In this document: one piece after another, positions 1 to 8,227 of the stretch
Position numbering within the stretch: position 1 is the stretch's first letter
How the letters are laid out: each line of letters starts with the position of its first letter
Assembly (NCBI RefSeq): GCF_004114375.1
Contig: NZ_CP034692.1
Span: 1,860,001 to 1,924,000, forward strand
Source of the DNA: Halorubrum sp. BOL3-1
Lineage (GTDB): Archaea > Halobacteriota > Halobacteria > Halobacteriales > Haloferacaceae
Length of the DNA: 64,000 nucleotides
Direction: 5' to 3'
Made by a program: the position numbers and the translations under genes
Notes under the pieces: generated by a model
Seen by the model: the letters and a program-made list of their open reading frames with translations, nothing else
The model's database searches: none
What the model was told of the DNA's origin: nothing

Positions 1-506
1 ATCACACGGGGCTACGGCGAGGTGAACTGGCAGAAACCCGTCTGAAAGACATAGATACAGAGGAACGGGCTATCAATATTCATGCTTCAAAAACTCATCT
101 GAACCGCACCGTCTACTACCAGTCATCTCTTGATACTCTAATGAATCGGTGGGTCAATGTTAAGCGGAAAGCGTTGGCGACAGCTGGAAGTGAGTACCTA
201 TTTCCGACATACAAGACAGAGCAAATCAAGCCAAAACAGATTAACAGAACCGTGCGAAAAGCGGCAGACAACGCGGGGCTTCAGGAACAAGTCTACACCA
301 ATGCGGAGGGTAACGAACAAATGAAAGTCACCGCTCACGTTCTCCGCCACAGTTTCGCAGTACAGAGTCTCAAGAACGGCATGGACACACGGACGTTACA
401 GAAGCTATTGGGTCATGCTAAGATTGAGACAACCGAGCGGTATCTTCGGCTGGCAAAGTCAGACGTGAGAGACGCCGCACGGAAGTATGGGGCAGGGACA
501 GAGTAG
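1..506 (+). CDS. Tyrosine recombinase (XerC/XerD-like integrase), 3' part
   Basis: The reading frame is open from the left edge (first full codon at 3), so the N-terminus lies outside the window. About 167 residues of the catalytic domain are visible. The motifs come in the expected order: TGLRRGE with the first catalytic Arg, a Lys within HASKT, HVLRHSFA (the HxxR box), GHAKIETTERY with the last His, and the nucleophile Tyr. The family cuts and rejoins DNA at att sites. The gene sits in a stretch with much lower GC than the DNA after 2540, next to an HNH endonuclease, and close to a truncated host gene. It is therefore probably the integrase of an integrated element or its remnant. The visible catalytic part looks intact. 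Confidence 0.9.
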   Translation, partial: HTGLRRGELAETRLKDIDTEERAINIHASKTHLNRTVYYQSSLDTLMNRWVNVKRKALATAGSEYLFPTYKTEQIKPKQINRTVRKAADNAGLQEQVYTNAEGNEQMKVTAHVLRHSFAVQSLKNGMDTRTLQKLLGHAKIETTERYLRLAKSDVRDAARKYGAGTE

Positions 507-590
507 GACTAACGCGGGTCAGATTATGTTCGCCAATAATGGGTTCTAAGCAGTAGAGTTCAACCGAGCCAGTAAGCAGTATAAATCTGG

Positions 591-1214
591 TTAAGAATTA
601 AGAAAATCGTACAGTCTTATCGTCTGCTTTGGATGGTTATACAGTACCTTTCTCTGTATTTGGCCCACAAATGTACCGTCTCCATCCCCCAACAACTCAC
701 GATACCCTTCGATAAAGTGTTTCTCACCAAGCCTTTGTAGAGTGTGGTAATCTGCTATGCTTTCTTCAATTCGAAGAGCAATCAAAAAGCCAGTAAATGA
801 CAAAATGAAGGGCCATAGAAGCTCAACCAGTATCATAGGAGACGCTCTCCCAAGGACAATGCCAAGAGCTAATTGAAAAATATTATACAAAACTAAGAGT
901 AAAATCGCAAGTAGTCCCCAAAGAATAGTCTTCCATATTATATTCCTATTTTTGTGGCTCAGCTCATGTGACAGAAGCAGTTGCTGCGCCCGAGGAGAGA
1001 GAGATTCAGTTTTGGATAGGTTCCAAAGAATTGTGCCGAACGGAGTTGCCTGCGCAAATGCTGGGCAATCTTTATCGAAGGTGTACACTTGGATAGTCTC
1101 GTTGAGTAGCGTAATCTCTTTTTTTCCTTGTAAGGTGGTACGTTTTGTAAATATCGCATATATCCACGTTAGGACATATTTAAAGAACTCTACAGGGTTG
1201 TAGTTGGGACTCAT
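591..1214 (-). CDS. Membrane-bound M48-like zinc metallopeptidase
   Basis: The protein has 207 residues. HELSH at residues 83-87 is the zinc-binding HExxH motif. It is followed by hydrophobic segments at about 95-122 and 127-147, then RIEESIAD (about 148-155), which matches the M48 third-ligand region with Glu151. The layout, a peptidase motif followed by a membrane hairpin, resembles the HtpX/BlaR-type M48 group. The substrate is unknown. Codon use is AT-rich, as in the flanking integrase, and unlike the genes after 2540. A TATA-like box lies about 25 nt upstream of the ATG. The gene is probably cargo of the mobile element; a role in membrane protein turnover is inference. Confidence 0.75.
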   Translation of the reverse strand: MSPNYNPVEFFKYVLTWIYAIFTKRTTLQGKKEITLLNETIQVYTFDKDCPAFAQATPFGTILWNLSKTESLSPRAQQLLLSHELSHKNRNIIWKTILWGLLAILLLVLYNIFQLALGIVLGRASPMILVELLWPFILSFTGFLIALRIEESIADYHTLQRLGEKHFIEGYRELLGDGDGTFVGQIQRKVLYNHPKQTIRLYDFLNS

Positions 1215-1236
1215 ATAGTAATGGTATGTTTTTAAC

Positions 1237-1243
1237 TATAAAC
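1237..1243 (-). promoter_or_regulatory. TATA-like box for the M48-like peptidase gene
   Basis: On the minus strand the sequence reads gtttatagtt, centred about 26 nt upstream of the ATG at 1214. This is the usual spacing for a leaderless or nearly leaderless haloarchaeal transcript. Confidence 0.5.
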
Positions 1244-1313
1244 TATTTCTGGAAATTTACAACAGCGGCCCCACGCACCGCAGCGGCCGCCCACACCTTC
1301 TCGATGTTCTCCT

Positions 1314-1736
1314 TCAGACTGTTTGTTCTGCTGAGCCGTCGCCCGCGTGACGTTTCCTGTGTTCCGCCGGCGTTAGTACCTCAACGTTCTCAAGCGTGTT
1401 GTGCCACTCTACGCCGCTCTTGTGGTGTACGTGCTTGTCTTCCAACTCGGCCAATTCATCTACTTTCAACGTTGCCAGTAGCCGGTGAACCCGTACTTCA
1501 TCGTACCTCCCGCTGGCCCGACACCGCCAACGTTCGTAGCCGCTTGGGTTCATGTCGAACGCGGCTGTATCAGGCTTCTCAATATCGAACTTGTTACGCC
1601 AGCGGTTGATTGTGGAACTACTAACTCCACACTCAGCGGCTATCTCTGCCTGAGAACGGTCTTCCGCAACGTATTGCTGTTCGAGCCACTCTGCGTTTTT
1701 GTACTGTTCGTCGGTCGTGTTCTGCGTAATGCTCAT
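1314..1736 (-). CDS. HNH endonuclease with N-terminal helix-turn-helix
   Basis: The protein has 140 residues. Residues about 10-50 form a helix-turn-helix of the homeodomain-like/transposase type (SQAEIAAECGVSSSTINRW). The C-terminal half has the HNH core HVHHKSG...WHNTLENVEVLTPAEH. The first pair of His, the central Asn and the last His are present. The family nicks or cuts DNA and is common in haloviruses and as free-standing homing enzymes. It lies between the integrase remnant and the element edge, so it is probably part of the same mobile DNA. Its target cannot be read from the sequence. Confidence 0.8.
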   Translation of the reverse strand: MSITQNTTDEQYKNAEWLEQQYVAEDRSQAEIAAECGVSSSTINRWRNKFDIEKPDTAAFDMNPSGYERWRCRASGRYDEVRVHRLLATLKVDELAELEDKHVHHKSGVEWHNTLENVEVLTPAEHRKRHAGDGSAEQTV

Positions 1737-1861
1737 TTAGAAATTGAGTGAAGGCATTACCGTCGAAGGGGGGACGGAAGCGGCTAACAGCCGCAGTCTC
1801 CCCCCTGAGACGGGTTACATCCATCAGCCGCGCCAGCGGTCCGGCTACTTCCTAAAGGCTC

Positions 1862-2050
1862 TTAGACGCGTAACACGGGCGCAGAAATCCGGGTTGTGTT
1901 CCCCGTCAGACTGCGTTCCCTCCCGTGGCGGCCTACCACCGAAAGCTGAGACGCGAGAGTCCTGCCTGATTGACATGGACCCATTACCTCAAACGGATGT
2001 GAGTACTTGGCCGGAATCCGCCGGCCATCGTTTGTCTGCGTTACCTCCAC
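1862..2050 (-). CDS. Possible small leaderless protein, 62 residues
   Basis: This is an open frame starting with GTG at 2050 and ending with TAA. No family is recognised. The protein is basic and polar (it starts VEVTQTNDGRRIPAKYS) and has no clear domain. The main support is position: a good TATA box (tttatata, 2070-2077) lies 20-27 nt before the GTG, as expected for a leaderless mRNA. The element's high A+T and the lack of similarity to known families leave open that the promoter drives a non-coding RNA instead. Confidence 0.3.
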   Translation of the reverse strand: MEVTQTNDGRRIPAKYSHPFEVMGPCQSGRTLASQLSVVGRHGRERSLTGNTTRISAPVLRV

Positions 2051-2069
2051 TACAATGAAAGCACAATCA

Positions 2070-2077
2070 TTTATATA
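2070..2077 (-). promoter_or_regulatory. Strong TATA-like box
   Basis: The minus strand reads ctatataaatg, a near-consensus archaeal TATA box, 20-27 nt upstream of the GTG at 2050. It shows that something is transcribed leftward from here. Confidence 0.5.
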
Positions 2078-2116
2078 GGGTGGAGGGGGAGAACGGCTAA
2101 ACAGCCAAGAGACAGC

Positions 2117-2340
2117 CTAAGATACCGGAACTGTTGGCCCACAATACCCGCAAATATTGCTCCTTCTTTTTCGGTGTCTCCGCAATTTCTACATCGGGAA
2201 GGGCGGGAAGAGGAGAAGAGGTGTTCTACAAGATTCTAAGCCTGTCTCTCGCGCGCACAAACTTACCCCCCAAACTCTGACTGAGACGGCTCTGTCAAAC
2301 AGGCCGGGTTACTAAAGAACGCGCTCACACGCTGTTCCAT
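2117..2340 (-). pseudogene. Decayed small zinc-ribbon gene, frameshifted
   Basis: Read leftward from ATG 2340, the first frame gives MEQRVSAFF and then stops at 2263. A second frame continues with GKFVRARDRLRIL. The first frame resumes with VEHLFSSSRPSRCRNCGDTEK, and a third frame ends with SNICGYCGPTVPVS and a stop at 2117. Joined, the pieces make a protein of about 73 residues with two CxxCG knuckles (CRNCG and CGYCG), a typical haloarchaeal zinc ribbon. At least two or three one-base shifts separate the pieces, so the gene is probably dead. A TATA-like stretch (aatattata on the minus strand) precedes the ATG by about 30 nt. Alternatively, only the N-terminal 25-residue peptide is made. The family is not named with certainty. 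Confidence 0.4.
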
Positions 2341-2540
2341 TGTAACAACCTGAGAGTATTTTTTAGCCTCTATAATATTTTCTTAGGTAGTCTCTATACT
2401 AGCGGTTTGTGATGCTGGTACAGCCGGCAGAATCGGGTCGCGCGTAACCAGATATTCATATTATCAGGACAGACAGAGAGACAAGTTCTCTCAATATCAC
2501 CTGATTTTGTTTGCGTTGTTAATACTGTATAGACTAAAAT
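2341..2540. other. AT-rich edge of the mobile element, no clear gene
   Basis: This stretch has many A/T runs and no convincing coding frame. A short open stretch on the minus strand (2394-2456, beginning MNIWLRATRF) has no recognisable features. The composition changes abruptly to high GC between about 2540 and 2555. I could not find a tRNA or a convincing att repeat, since the other end of the element lies outside the window. Confidence 0.45.
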
Positions 2541-3335
2541 TACCTCAACCCCGACGTGGAGGTGATAGCCGAGATCAACACCCCGGAGAGCTTCGAGACC
2601 TTCGCGGAGAGCCTGAACACCGGCCACGGCGTGATCGGCACGACGCACGCCGAGGACGTCGGGGCGCTGGCCAACCGCCTGCGGGAGCGGGACCTGCCCG
2701 CGCGCCTGCTCAGAGAGGTCGACCTCGTCGTCTTCCCCCGGCAGGTCGGCGGCGAGCGCTACGTCTCCCGGGCGATCGAACCGCTCTGCGAGGCCGCGTA
2801 CGAGGGACTCGACCCCGAGGCGAAGCGGAGTCCGACCGGCGACCCGAAGCGGGGGGGCGCCGGCGTCGTCGAGACCGGCGCCGAGTCCGTCCGGTACAAC
2901 ACGGTCGCGTGGCGCGACGGCGACGGGACCTTCCGGTTCCCGGGCGCGCCGGGCGCCTCCGGCGACGACGCGGCGGACGGGGACGGACCGACCGGCGCGG
3001 CGGCGGCCGGCGGGGACGACCGGCGACGCTTCCGCGTCTTCGACCGGATCGCGAGCCGGACCGACCGCGACCGCGAGGCCGTCGCCGCCGAGTTCGAGTC
3101 GAAGCGGCGGTACGTCGAGTACCTCGTGCGCGACGGCGTCGACGACCCCGACGAACTCTTCGAGTTCCTCGCCGACCTGCGCACCGACGAGGCGGCGACC
3201 GTCGAGCGCGCCGCCCGGACGATGGACCGGAGCGGAGACCGCGAGGGCGACGCGGCGAACGGCGGGAGAAAACCGACGAACTGCGGCGGTAGGCGGAACG
3301 ACGGGAGCGGGCCGGCGGGACGGAGGCGGTCGTGA
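2541..3335 (+). pseudogene. C-terminal fragment of a type IV pilus/secretion ATPase (PilB-like)
   Basis: The fragment matches the last part of the VirB11/PilB/FlaI ATPase family: EVIAEINTPESFETFAE, then the TGHGVIGTTHAEDV segment (His box) and the C-terminal helical region. The Walker A and most of the Walker B region, which must precede this, are missing. An in-frame TAA at 2535-2537 closes the frame on the element side. A GTG at 2556 could start a fragment of 259 residues, but it could not hydrolyse ATP. The stop overlaps the start of the PilC-like gene (GTGA at 3332), the normal arrangement for this pair. The upstream part was probably displaced by integration or recombination of the element on the left. 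Confidence 0.75.
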
Positions 3336-5314
3336 GCCGGCGGCGAGCGAGCGGCACGGCCGGGACGAACGCGGACGACGCGCTCGCGGCGGGCGGCCGG
3401 CTGGCGGTCGTCGACCGCGTCTGCTACGCGCTGTTCGCGCGCCACGCGAGCGACCGGCGGCACGACGCCGACCGGAAGCGGTACCGCGGGACCGCGCTCG
3501 ACACCGGCTTCGAGACGTACCTCGCGCGGGCGTACGGCCTCTCGTGGGTCGTCGCGGCCGCCGCCTTCCTCCCGGCGCTGGTCGTCGCGGCCGGCGCGGC
3601 CCCAGCGGTCGCGGCCGCGGTCGAGGCGCGGTTCGGCGCGGCGCTGCTCTCCGCGGGGTCGACCGCGTCGCCCGCGCCGACGCCCGACTCGGTCGGGCCG
3701 CTCCGCACGGACCGGGCCGCGGTGCTCGTCGCGGTCGCGGCCGCGCTCCTCGCGAAGCGCGTGACCGTGGCGGCCGCCGGTCTCCACCTCCGGTGGGTGG
3801 TCGCGACGCGGCGGACGGACATCGAGCGCACCCTCCCCGGGGCGGTGCGGTACCTCGAACTGCTCTCCTCTGGGAGCGACGAGCCGCGGGCGATGCTCCG
3901 GAAGGCGGCCGACGGCGACGCGTACGGCGGCACCGCGACCTCGCTGCGAAAGGCGCTCAACGCCGCCCGGCTCGCCGGGAGCCTCGACGAGGGACTGCGG
4001 CGCGTCGCCCGCGACACGCCCTCCCGAGAGCTGCTCGCGCCGTTCCTGCTCAAGTTCCGGAGGCACGCGGCCACGGGCGACGCGGCGCTCTCGGAGTTCC
4101 TCGCGACCGAGCGCCGAATGTTATCCCACCGCCGGGACCGCGCCCGAAAGCGCGCCCGGCGGTTCCTCGAACTGCTCACGGAGCTGTTCGTCGCCGTGTT
4201 GGTGTTGCCGGCGCTGCTCGTCATCGGCGCGACAGCGCTGTCGGTCGTCATCCCGGAACTGCTCCCGCCGGTGTCGACGCCCGTCGGCGTCGTGCCGACC
4301 CGCGCGGTCGTCCTCTACGGCGCGGTCGCGTTCCTCGTCGCGTTCGGACTCGCGGCCGCGGTCGCGGTCGGCACGCTCCGCCCGCCGAGCCAGCGGCCGA
4401 GCTACGAGGTCCCCGCGAACCCGCGGGCGGTTCTCGCGACCGCCGGCCGCAACCCCGCGAACACTGCGGTCGTCGCCGCGGGGCCGGCCGTCGCGCTCGC
4501 GCTCTGGCTCGCGGTCGCGGGATACACGCTCGTCAACGTCGCCCTCCTCGCGTACGCCGCCTTCGCGGTACCGGTCGGCGTCGTCGCCGCGCGGCGCACT
4601 CGGATCGACGACGCGAAGGACCGCGAGCTGGCGGACTTCGTCCACGCCGTCTCGGGGCACGTCGCGCAGGGGCGCCCGCTCGCCGAGGCGGTCGACGCGG
4701 TCGCGCGCGACGTCGACCTCGGCGTCCTCGACGACGACGTGGCCGACCTCGCGTTCGCGCTGCGGTCGACGACCGCGACCGGGGGAGCGCGGACGGGAGG
4801 AGACGAGACAGGGGAGTCGACCGACGTCCGGGCGGCCGCCGTCGAGCGGTTCGTCGACCGTGTTGGGACCCCGCTCGCGGCCGGGACGCTCGGTCTCGTC
4901 ACGGGGGCGCTGAACGCCGGCGGCGACGCCGACGCGGTCTTCGAGACGCTCCGGATCGAGGTCGGGCGGCTCTACAGCGAGCAGCGCGCGCTCCGGTCGT
5001 CGATGCAACCGTACATCGCGGTCGGCTGGGCCGCGGCGGTCCTCGTCGCGGGCGTCGTCGCGGTCGTGAACACGCAGGTGGTCGACGCCGCGCGGCTCGC
5101 GGAGATCGCGGCCGCGTCGGAGGCGGTGACGGAGCCGGAGGGAGTGTACCCCGAACTGGAGCGCTTCCGGCTGTACGTCGTCACGCAGGCGACCGTGCTC
5201 GCGTCCGGGTGGTTCGCTGGCACGGCGGCGCGCGGGAAGTACGCCGCGCTGCTCCACTCCGGCGCGCTGGTGGCGTGCTGTTACGTCGTGTTCACCGTGG
5301 GCGGGCTGGTGTGA
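3332..5314 (+). CDS. Type IV pilus/secretion membrane platform protein (PilC/FlaJ/TadC-like)
   Basis: The protein has 660 residues, with a GTG start overlapping the end of the pilB remnant. There are two T2SSF-type domains, at about 160-300 (LPGAVRYLELLSSG...) and 415-585 (LADFVHAVSGHVAQGRPLAEA...). Hydrophobic segments flank both, near 65-90, 125-150, 285-305, 325-345, 375-425, 565-585 and the C-terminus. The length and two-domain layout fit haloarchaeal PilC. It would form the inner platform on which the pilus ATPase acts. Its own ATPase partner gene is truncated here, so the pair cannot work unless another ATPase serves it. Confidence 0.85.
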   Translation: MSRRRASGTAGTNADDALAAGGRLAVVDRVCYALFARHASDRRHDADRKRYRGTALDTGFETYLARAYGLSWVVAAAAFLPALVVAAGAAPAVAAAVEARFGAALLSAGSTASPAPTPDSVGPLRTDRAAVLVAVAAALLAKRVTVAAAGLHLRWVVATRRTDIERTLPGAVRYLELLSSGSDEPRAMLRKAADGDAYGGTATSLRKALNAARLAGSLDEGLRRVARDTPSRELLAPFLLKFRRHAATGDAALSEFLATERRMLSHRRDRARKRARRFLELLTELFVAVLVLPALLVIGATALSVVIPELLPPVSTPVGVVPTRAVVLYGAVAFLVAFGLAAAVAVGTLRPPSQRPSYEVPANPRAVLATAGRNPANTAVVAAGPAVALALWLAVAGYTLVNVALLAYAAFAVPVGVVAARRTRIDDAKDRELADFVHAVSGHVAQGRPLAEAVDAVARDVDLGVLDDDVADLAFALRSTTATGGARTGGDETGESTDVRAAAVERFVDRVGTPLAAGTLGLVTGALNAGGDADAVFETLRIEVGRLYSEQRALRSSMQPYIAVGWAAAVLVAGVVAVVNTQVVDAARLAEIAAASEAVTEPEGVYPELERFRLYVVTQATVLASGWFAGTAARGKYAALLHSGALVACCYVVFTVGGLV

Positions 5315-5332
5315 ACGTCCTCGGCGTCCGGC

Positions 5333-7774
5333 TCACCGCCGCCGCAGCTCCGTCGACGGGTCGGCGTGTTCGTCCTCGTGACGGAGACAGCGGCTCCGGT
5401 GGTCCGCTCCGTCGACCGCGTGTGCGTCGACCTCGCCGTCCTCGCAGACGGAGCCGAACTCCTCTGCGAGGAGGTCTGCCGCCGCGCCCGGCGAGGAAGC
5501 TCCCCGTTCGACGGCAGCGTCGACCGTCGCCGCGACGTCGTCCGGGAGGTCGATGTCGCCGAACAGGTCCGTTGCGAGCGTTCGAATCGTGTCATCACCC
5601 CCGATCCCGAGCCGGCGTCGGACCGTCCGCGCCAGCGAGAACTGGGTCCGCGACCGCTCGCGGAGGACCGCTCGGAACGCCTCGATCGCCTCCCACGCCT
5701 CGGCCGACAGGTCGGCCGTCTCGGCCGCCCGGATATTCACCGGGCACCGCGTCGAGAACGGACATCCAGAGGGCGGATACCGCGGGTTCGGGGGTGACCC
5801 CCGGAGCGTGACCCGGTCCAACGACTCTGGCTTCGGCGTCGTCGACCCCGGGATCGCGGAGAGCAGCGACAGCGTGTACGGGTTCGCGGGCGCGTCGAAC
5901 ACCGCCTCGGTCGGGCCGATCTCAAGGAGGTTCCCGAGGTACATCACGGCGACGCGGTCGGTGATGTGGCGCACCACGGAAAGATCGTGGGCGATGAACA
6001 GCATCGTGATGTCGAGCGTCTCCTGGATCTCCCGTAGGAGGTTGATAATCCGGGCCTGTACCGAGACGTCGAGCGCGCTGACCGGCTCGTCCAAGACGAG
6101 GAATTCGGGGCTCAACGCGAGGGCCCGCGCGATCCCGACCCGCTGGCGTTGCCCACCGGAGAACTGGTGGGGATACCGGTAGAAGTGCTCTTCGAGCAGC
6201 CCGACCCGGTCGAGCAGTTCGAACACACGGTCTTCCCGTTCGCTCGGCGTCCCCCAGTCGTGTGCCTCCAGCGGCTCCTTGACGATCTGGCCGACGGTCA
6301 TCCGGTCGTTCAGGCTCTCTTCGGGGTCCTGAAACACGACGCCGACCTCACGCTGCCACTCCCGGAGTCCGCCCCCGGACAGCTCCGTCACGTCGCGGCC
6401 GTTGGCGATCACCGACCCGCCCGTCGCGGTTTCTAACCCGGCAAGCGTCCGCCCCAGCGTCGTCTTTCCGCAGCCGGACTCGCCGACGAGCCCGAGGATC
6501 TCGCCACGGCGGATCTCGAAGGAGACGCCGTCGACCGCGCGCACCGGCGGGTCCCTGTCGAGGACGCCGTCGTCCCCGTAGTACTTCCGCAGGCCGTCGA
6601 TCTCGACGAACGACTCGGAGCGGTCGGGTTCCGGCGACCGCGGGCCCGTCGCACCGTCGGACGCGTCGGTAGCGGCGGCCGCGTCGGTGACGGCTGTCGC
6701 GGTCGCGTCGGCACCCGCTTTCGCGTCTCCGCCCTCCTTCGCGTCGGTGACTGACGCCACGTCAGTAACGCTCGGCTCCGTGAGGTCGTGAACGAAACAC
6801 GCCACGGAGCCGTCGCCGTCGGCGCGCGCGACGTGCTCCGGGACGGCGTTCGAGCAGACCTCGCCCGCCGCCGGGCACCGGGGCGCGAACCGGCAGTTCG
6901 TCGCCTGCTCCGTCGGGGTCGGCACCTCGCCGTCGATCGTCGGAAGGGTCGCCGCCGCCGACGAGCGGCCGGGAACGCTCTCCAACAGCGCACGGGTGTA
7001 CGGGTGCTGCGGGTCCGCGAAGAGCGCGTCCGTCGAGGCCCGTTCGACGACGTTGCCCGCGTAGATCACGTTGACGCGGTCCGCCGTCTCCTCGATCACG
7101 CCCATGTCGTGGGTGATAAAGAGGATCGCGAGGTCCTCGCGGCGCTGTAGGTCGTCGAGGAGGTCGAGTATCTGCGCCTGGATCGTCACGTCGAGCGCGG
7201 TCGTCGGTTCGTCGCAGACGAGGAGGTCCGGGTCACAGGCCAACGCGATCGCGATCATCGCCCGTTGTTGCATCCCGCCGGAGAACTGGTGTGGATACTC
7301 GTCGACGCGGCGCGCGGCGTCGGGGATCCCCACGGATTCGAGCAGCTCGATCGCCCGCGACCGCGCCGCCGCCCCGGTGAGGTCCCGATGGATCCGGAGC
7401 GCCTCGCGGATCTGGTTGCCGACCGTGTACACCGGGTTGATGGAGTTTAATGGGTCCTGAAAGACGATCGCGATGTCGCCGCGGGCGTCCTCCCACCCGC
7501 GCTCGACGAGGTCGGTCCCGTCGAACCGGATCGAGCCCTCCTCGATCGCGCCCGGCGAGTCGACGAGTCCGAGAATCGAGCGCGCGGTGACCGACTTCCC
7601 GGACCCGGACTCGCCGACCAGACCGACGGTCTCGCCCGCTCGGATGTCGAACGAGACCCCGTCGACGGCGTGTATCGTCTCCTTACCGGTCCGGAACACG
7701 GTCCGGAGGTCGCGTACCTCTAAGAGCGCGTCCCCGTCGGCGTCCCGGTCGCGGGTGACGTCCGACCGACTCAT
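5333..7774 (-). CDS. Dipeptide/oligopeptide ABC transporter, two ATPases fused (DppD-DppF type)
   Basis: The protein has 813 residues. The first ATPase (about 15-330) has Walker A GESGSGKS, signature FSGGMQQR and Walker [13 protein letters not shown], followed by the oligopeptide-type Cys-rich tail (CRFAPRCP). A linker rich in Ala, Asp and Thr (about 335-395) joins the second ATPase, which has [16 protein letters not shown] and [12 protein letters not shown] plus its own CPFSTRCP tail. The ATG at 7774 overlaps the preceding gene by ATGA, and homology begins directly after it ([13 protein letters not shown]). It powers the permease pair encoded upstream in the same operon. The fusion is common in haloarchaea. 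Confidence 0.93.
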   Translation of the reverse strand: MSRSDVTRDRDADGDALLEVRDLRTVFRTGKETIHAVDGVSFDIRAGETVGLVGESGSGKSVTARSILGLVDSPGAIEEGSIRFDGTDLVERGWEDARGDIAIVFQDPLNSINPVYTVGNQIREALRIHRDLTGAAARSRAIELLESVGIPDAARRVDEYPHQFSGGMQQRAMIAIALACDPDLLVCDEPTTALDVTIQAQILDLLDDLQRREDLAILFITHDMGVIEETADRVNVIYAGNVVERASTDALFADPQHPYTRALLESVPGRSSAAATLPTIDGEVPTPTEQATNCRFAPRCPAAGEVCSNAVPEHVARADGDGSVACFVHDLTEPSVTDVASVTDAKEGGDAKAGADATATAVTDAAAATDASDGATGPRSPEPDRSESFVEIDGLRKYYGDDGVLDRDPPVRAVDGVSFEIRRGEILGLVGESGCGKTTLGRTLAGLETATGGSVIANGRDVTELSGGGLREWQREVGVVFQDPEESLNDRMTVGQIVKEPLEAHDWGTPSEREDRVFELLDRVGLLEEHFYRYPHQFSGGQRQRVGIARALALSPEFLVLDEPVSALDVSVQARIINLLREIQETLDITMLFIAHDLSVVRHITDRVAVMYLGNLLEIGPTEAVFDAPANPYTLSLLSAIPGSTTPKPESLDRVTLRGSPPNPRYPPSGCPFSTRCPVNIRAAETADLSAEAWEAIEAFRAVLRERSRTQFSLARTVRRRLGIGGDDTIRTLATDLFGDIDLPDDVAATVDAAVERGASSPGAAADLLAEEFGSVCEDGEVDAHAVDGADHRSRCLRHEDEHADPSTELRRR

Positions 7775-8223
7775 TCGAGACCACCCACGAAGGGCTCGAT
7801 GTCGTCGTGTTCCAAGCGGACTCCGACCCGTCCGTCGACGCCGCGGAGCCGCGTTCGGGCGCGCCCGGCGGCGTCGGCACAGTCCACGAGACGATCGCGA
7901 CCGACCCCGCCCGCGACGAGTACGACCGGTCCGTCGGTCGCGTGGACGGTGAGCAGGTACAGCCGATGGCCGACGGCGTCGCCGTACTGAATCTCGGTGC
8001 GGGAGATGTCCGCCCCGTCGACGCGGCGCCGGAGCGCGTCGACCGTGTCTCCCGGGACGGTGAAGACGAACTCGACCGGGCCGTCGCCCGGCGCGTGGAC
8101 GGTCCCGTGGTCGGCGACGGCCTCGATGACGGGCGTCCCGTCCGACCGGTGCGCCTCCGCGGCCGCTGCGAGCTGCTCTCGGATCCGATTCCACGCCGTC
8201 GTGAGCGGTGATTCGACCGTCAT
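7771..8223 (-). CDS. Small uncharacterised protein of the peptide transporter operon
   Basis: The protein has 150 residues and no family I can name. It is soluble, acidic and mixed alpha/beta in character (VEFVFTVPGDTVDALRRRVDGA, then HRLYLLTVHATDGPVVLVAGGV). It has no signal peptide or membrane segment. It lies 4 bp after the second permease gene, and its stop overlaps the ATG of the double ATPase gene. It is therefore almost certainly co-translated with the transporter. A regulatory or accessory role is inferred from this coupling only. Confidence 0.7.
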   Translation of the reverse strand: MTVESPLTTAWNRIREQLAAAAEAHRSDGTPVIEAVADHGTVHAPGDGPVEFVFTVPGDTVDALRRRVDGADISRTEIQYGDAVGHRLYLLTVHATDGPVVLVAGGVGRDRLVDCADAAGRARTRLRGVDGRVGVRLEHDDIEPFVGGLE

Positions 8224-8227
8224 GTGA

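Noticed and set aside
2759-4066. Long open frame of over 400 codons on the minus strand opposite the PilB remnant and PilC
   Set aside because: It is very rich in Arg and Pro, and GC3 bias follows the plus-strand frames with recognised domains. Antisense open frames are common in this high-GC DNA.
7775-8194. Longer start of the double ATPase at 8194
   Set aside because: The extension lies in another frame over the small gene at 7771-8223, has Arg-rich shadow composition, and the ATGA overlap supports the start at 7774.
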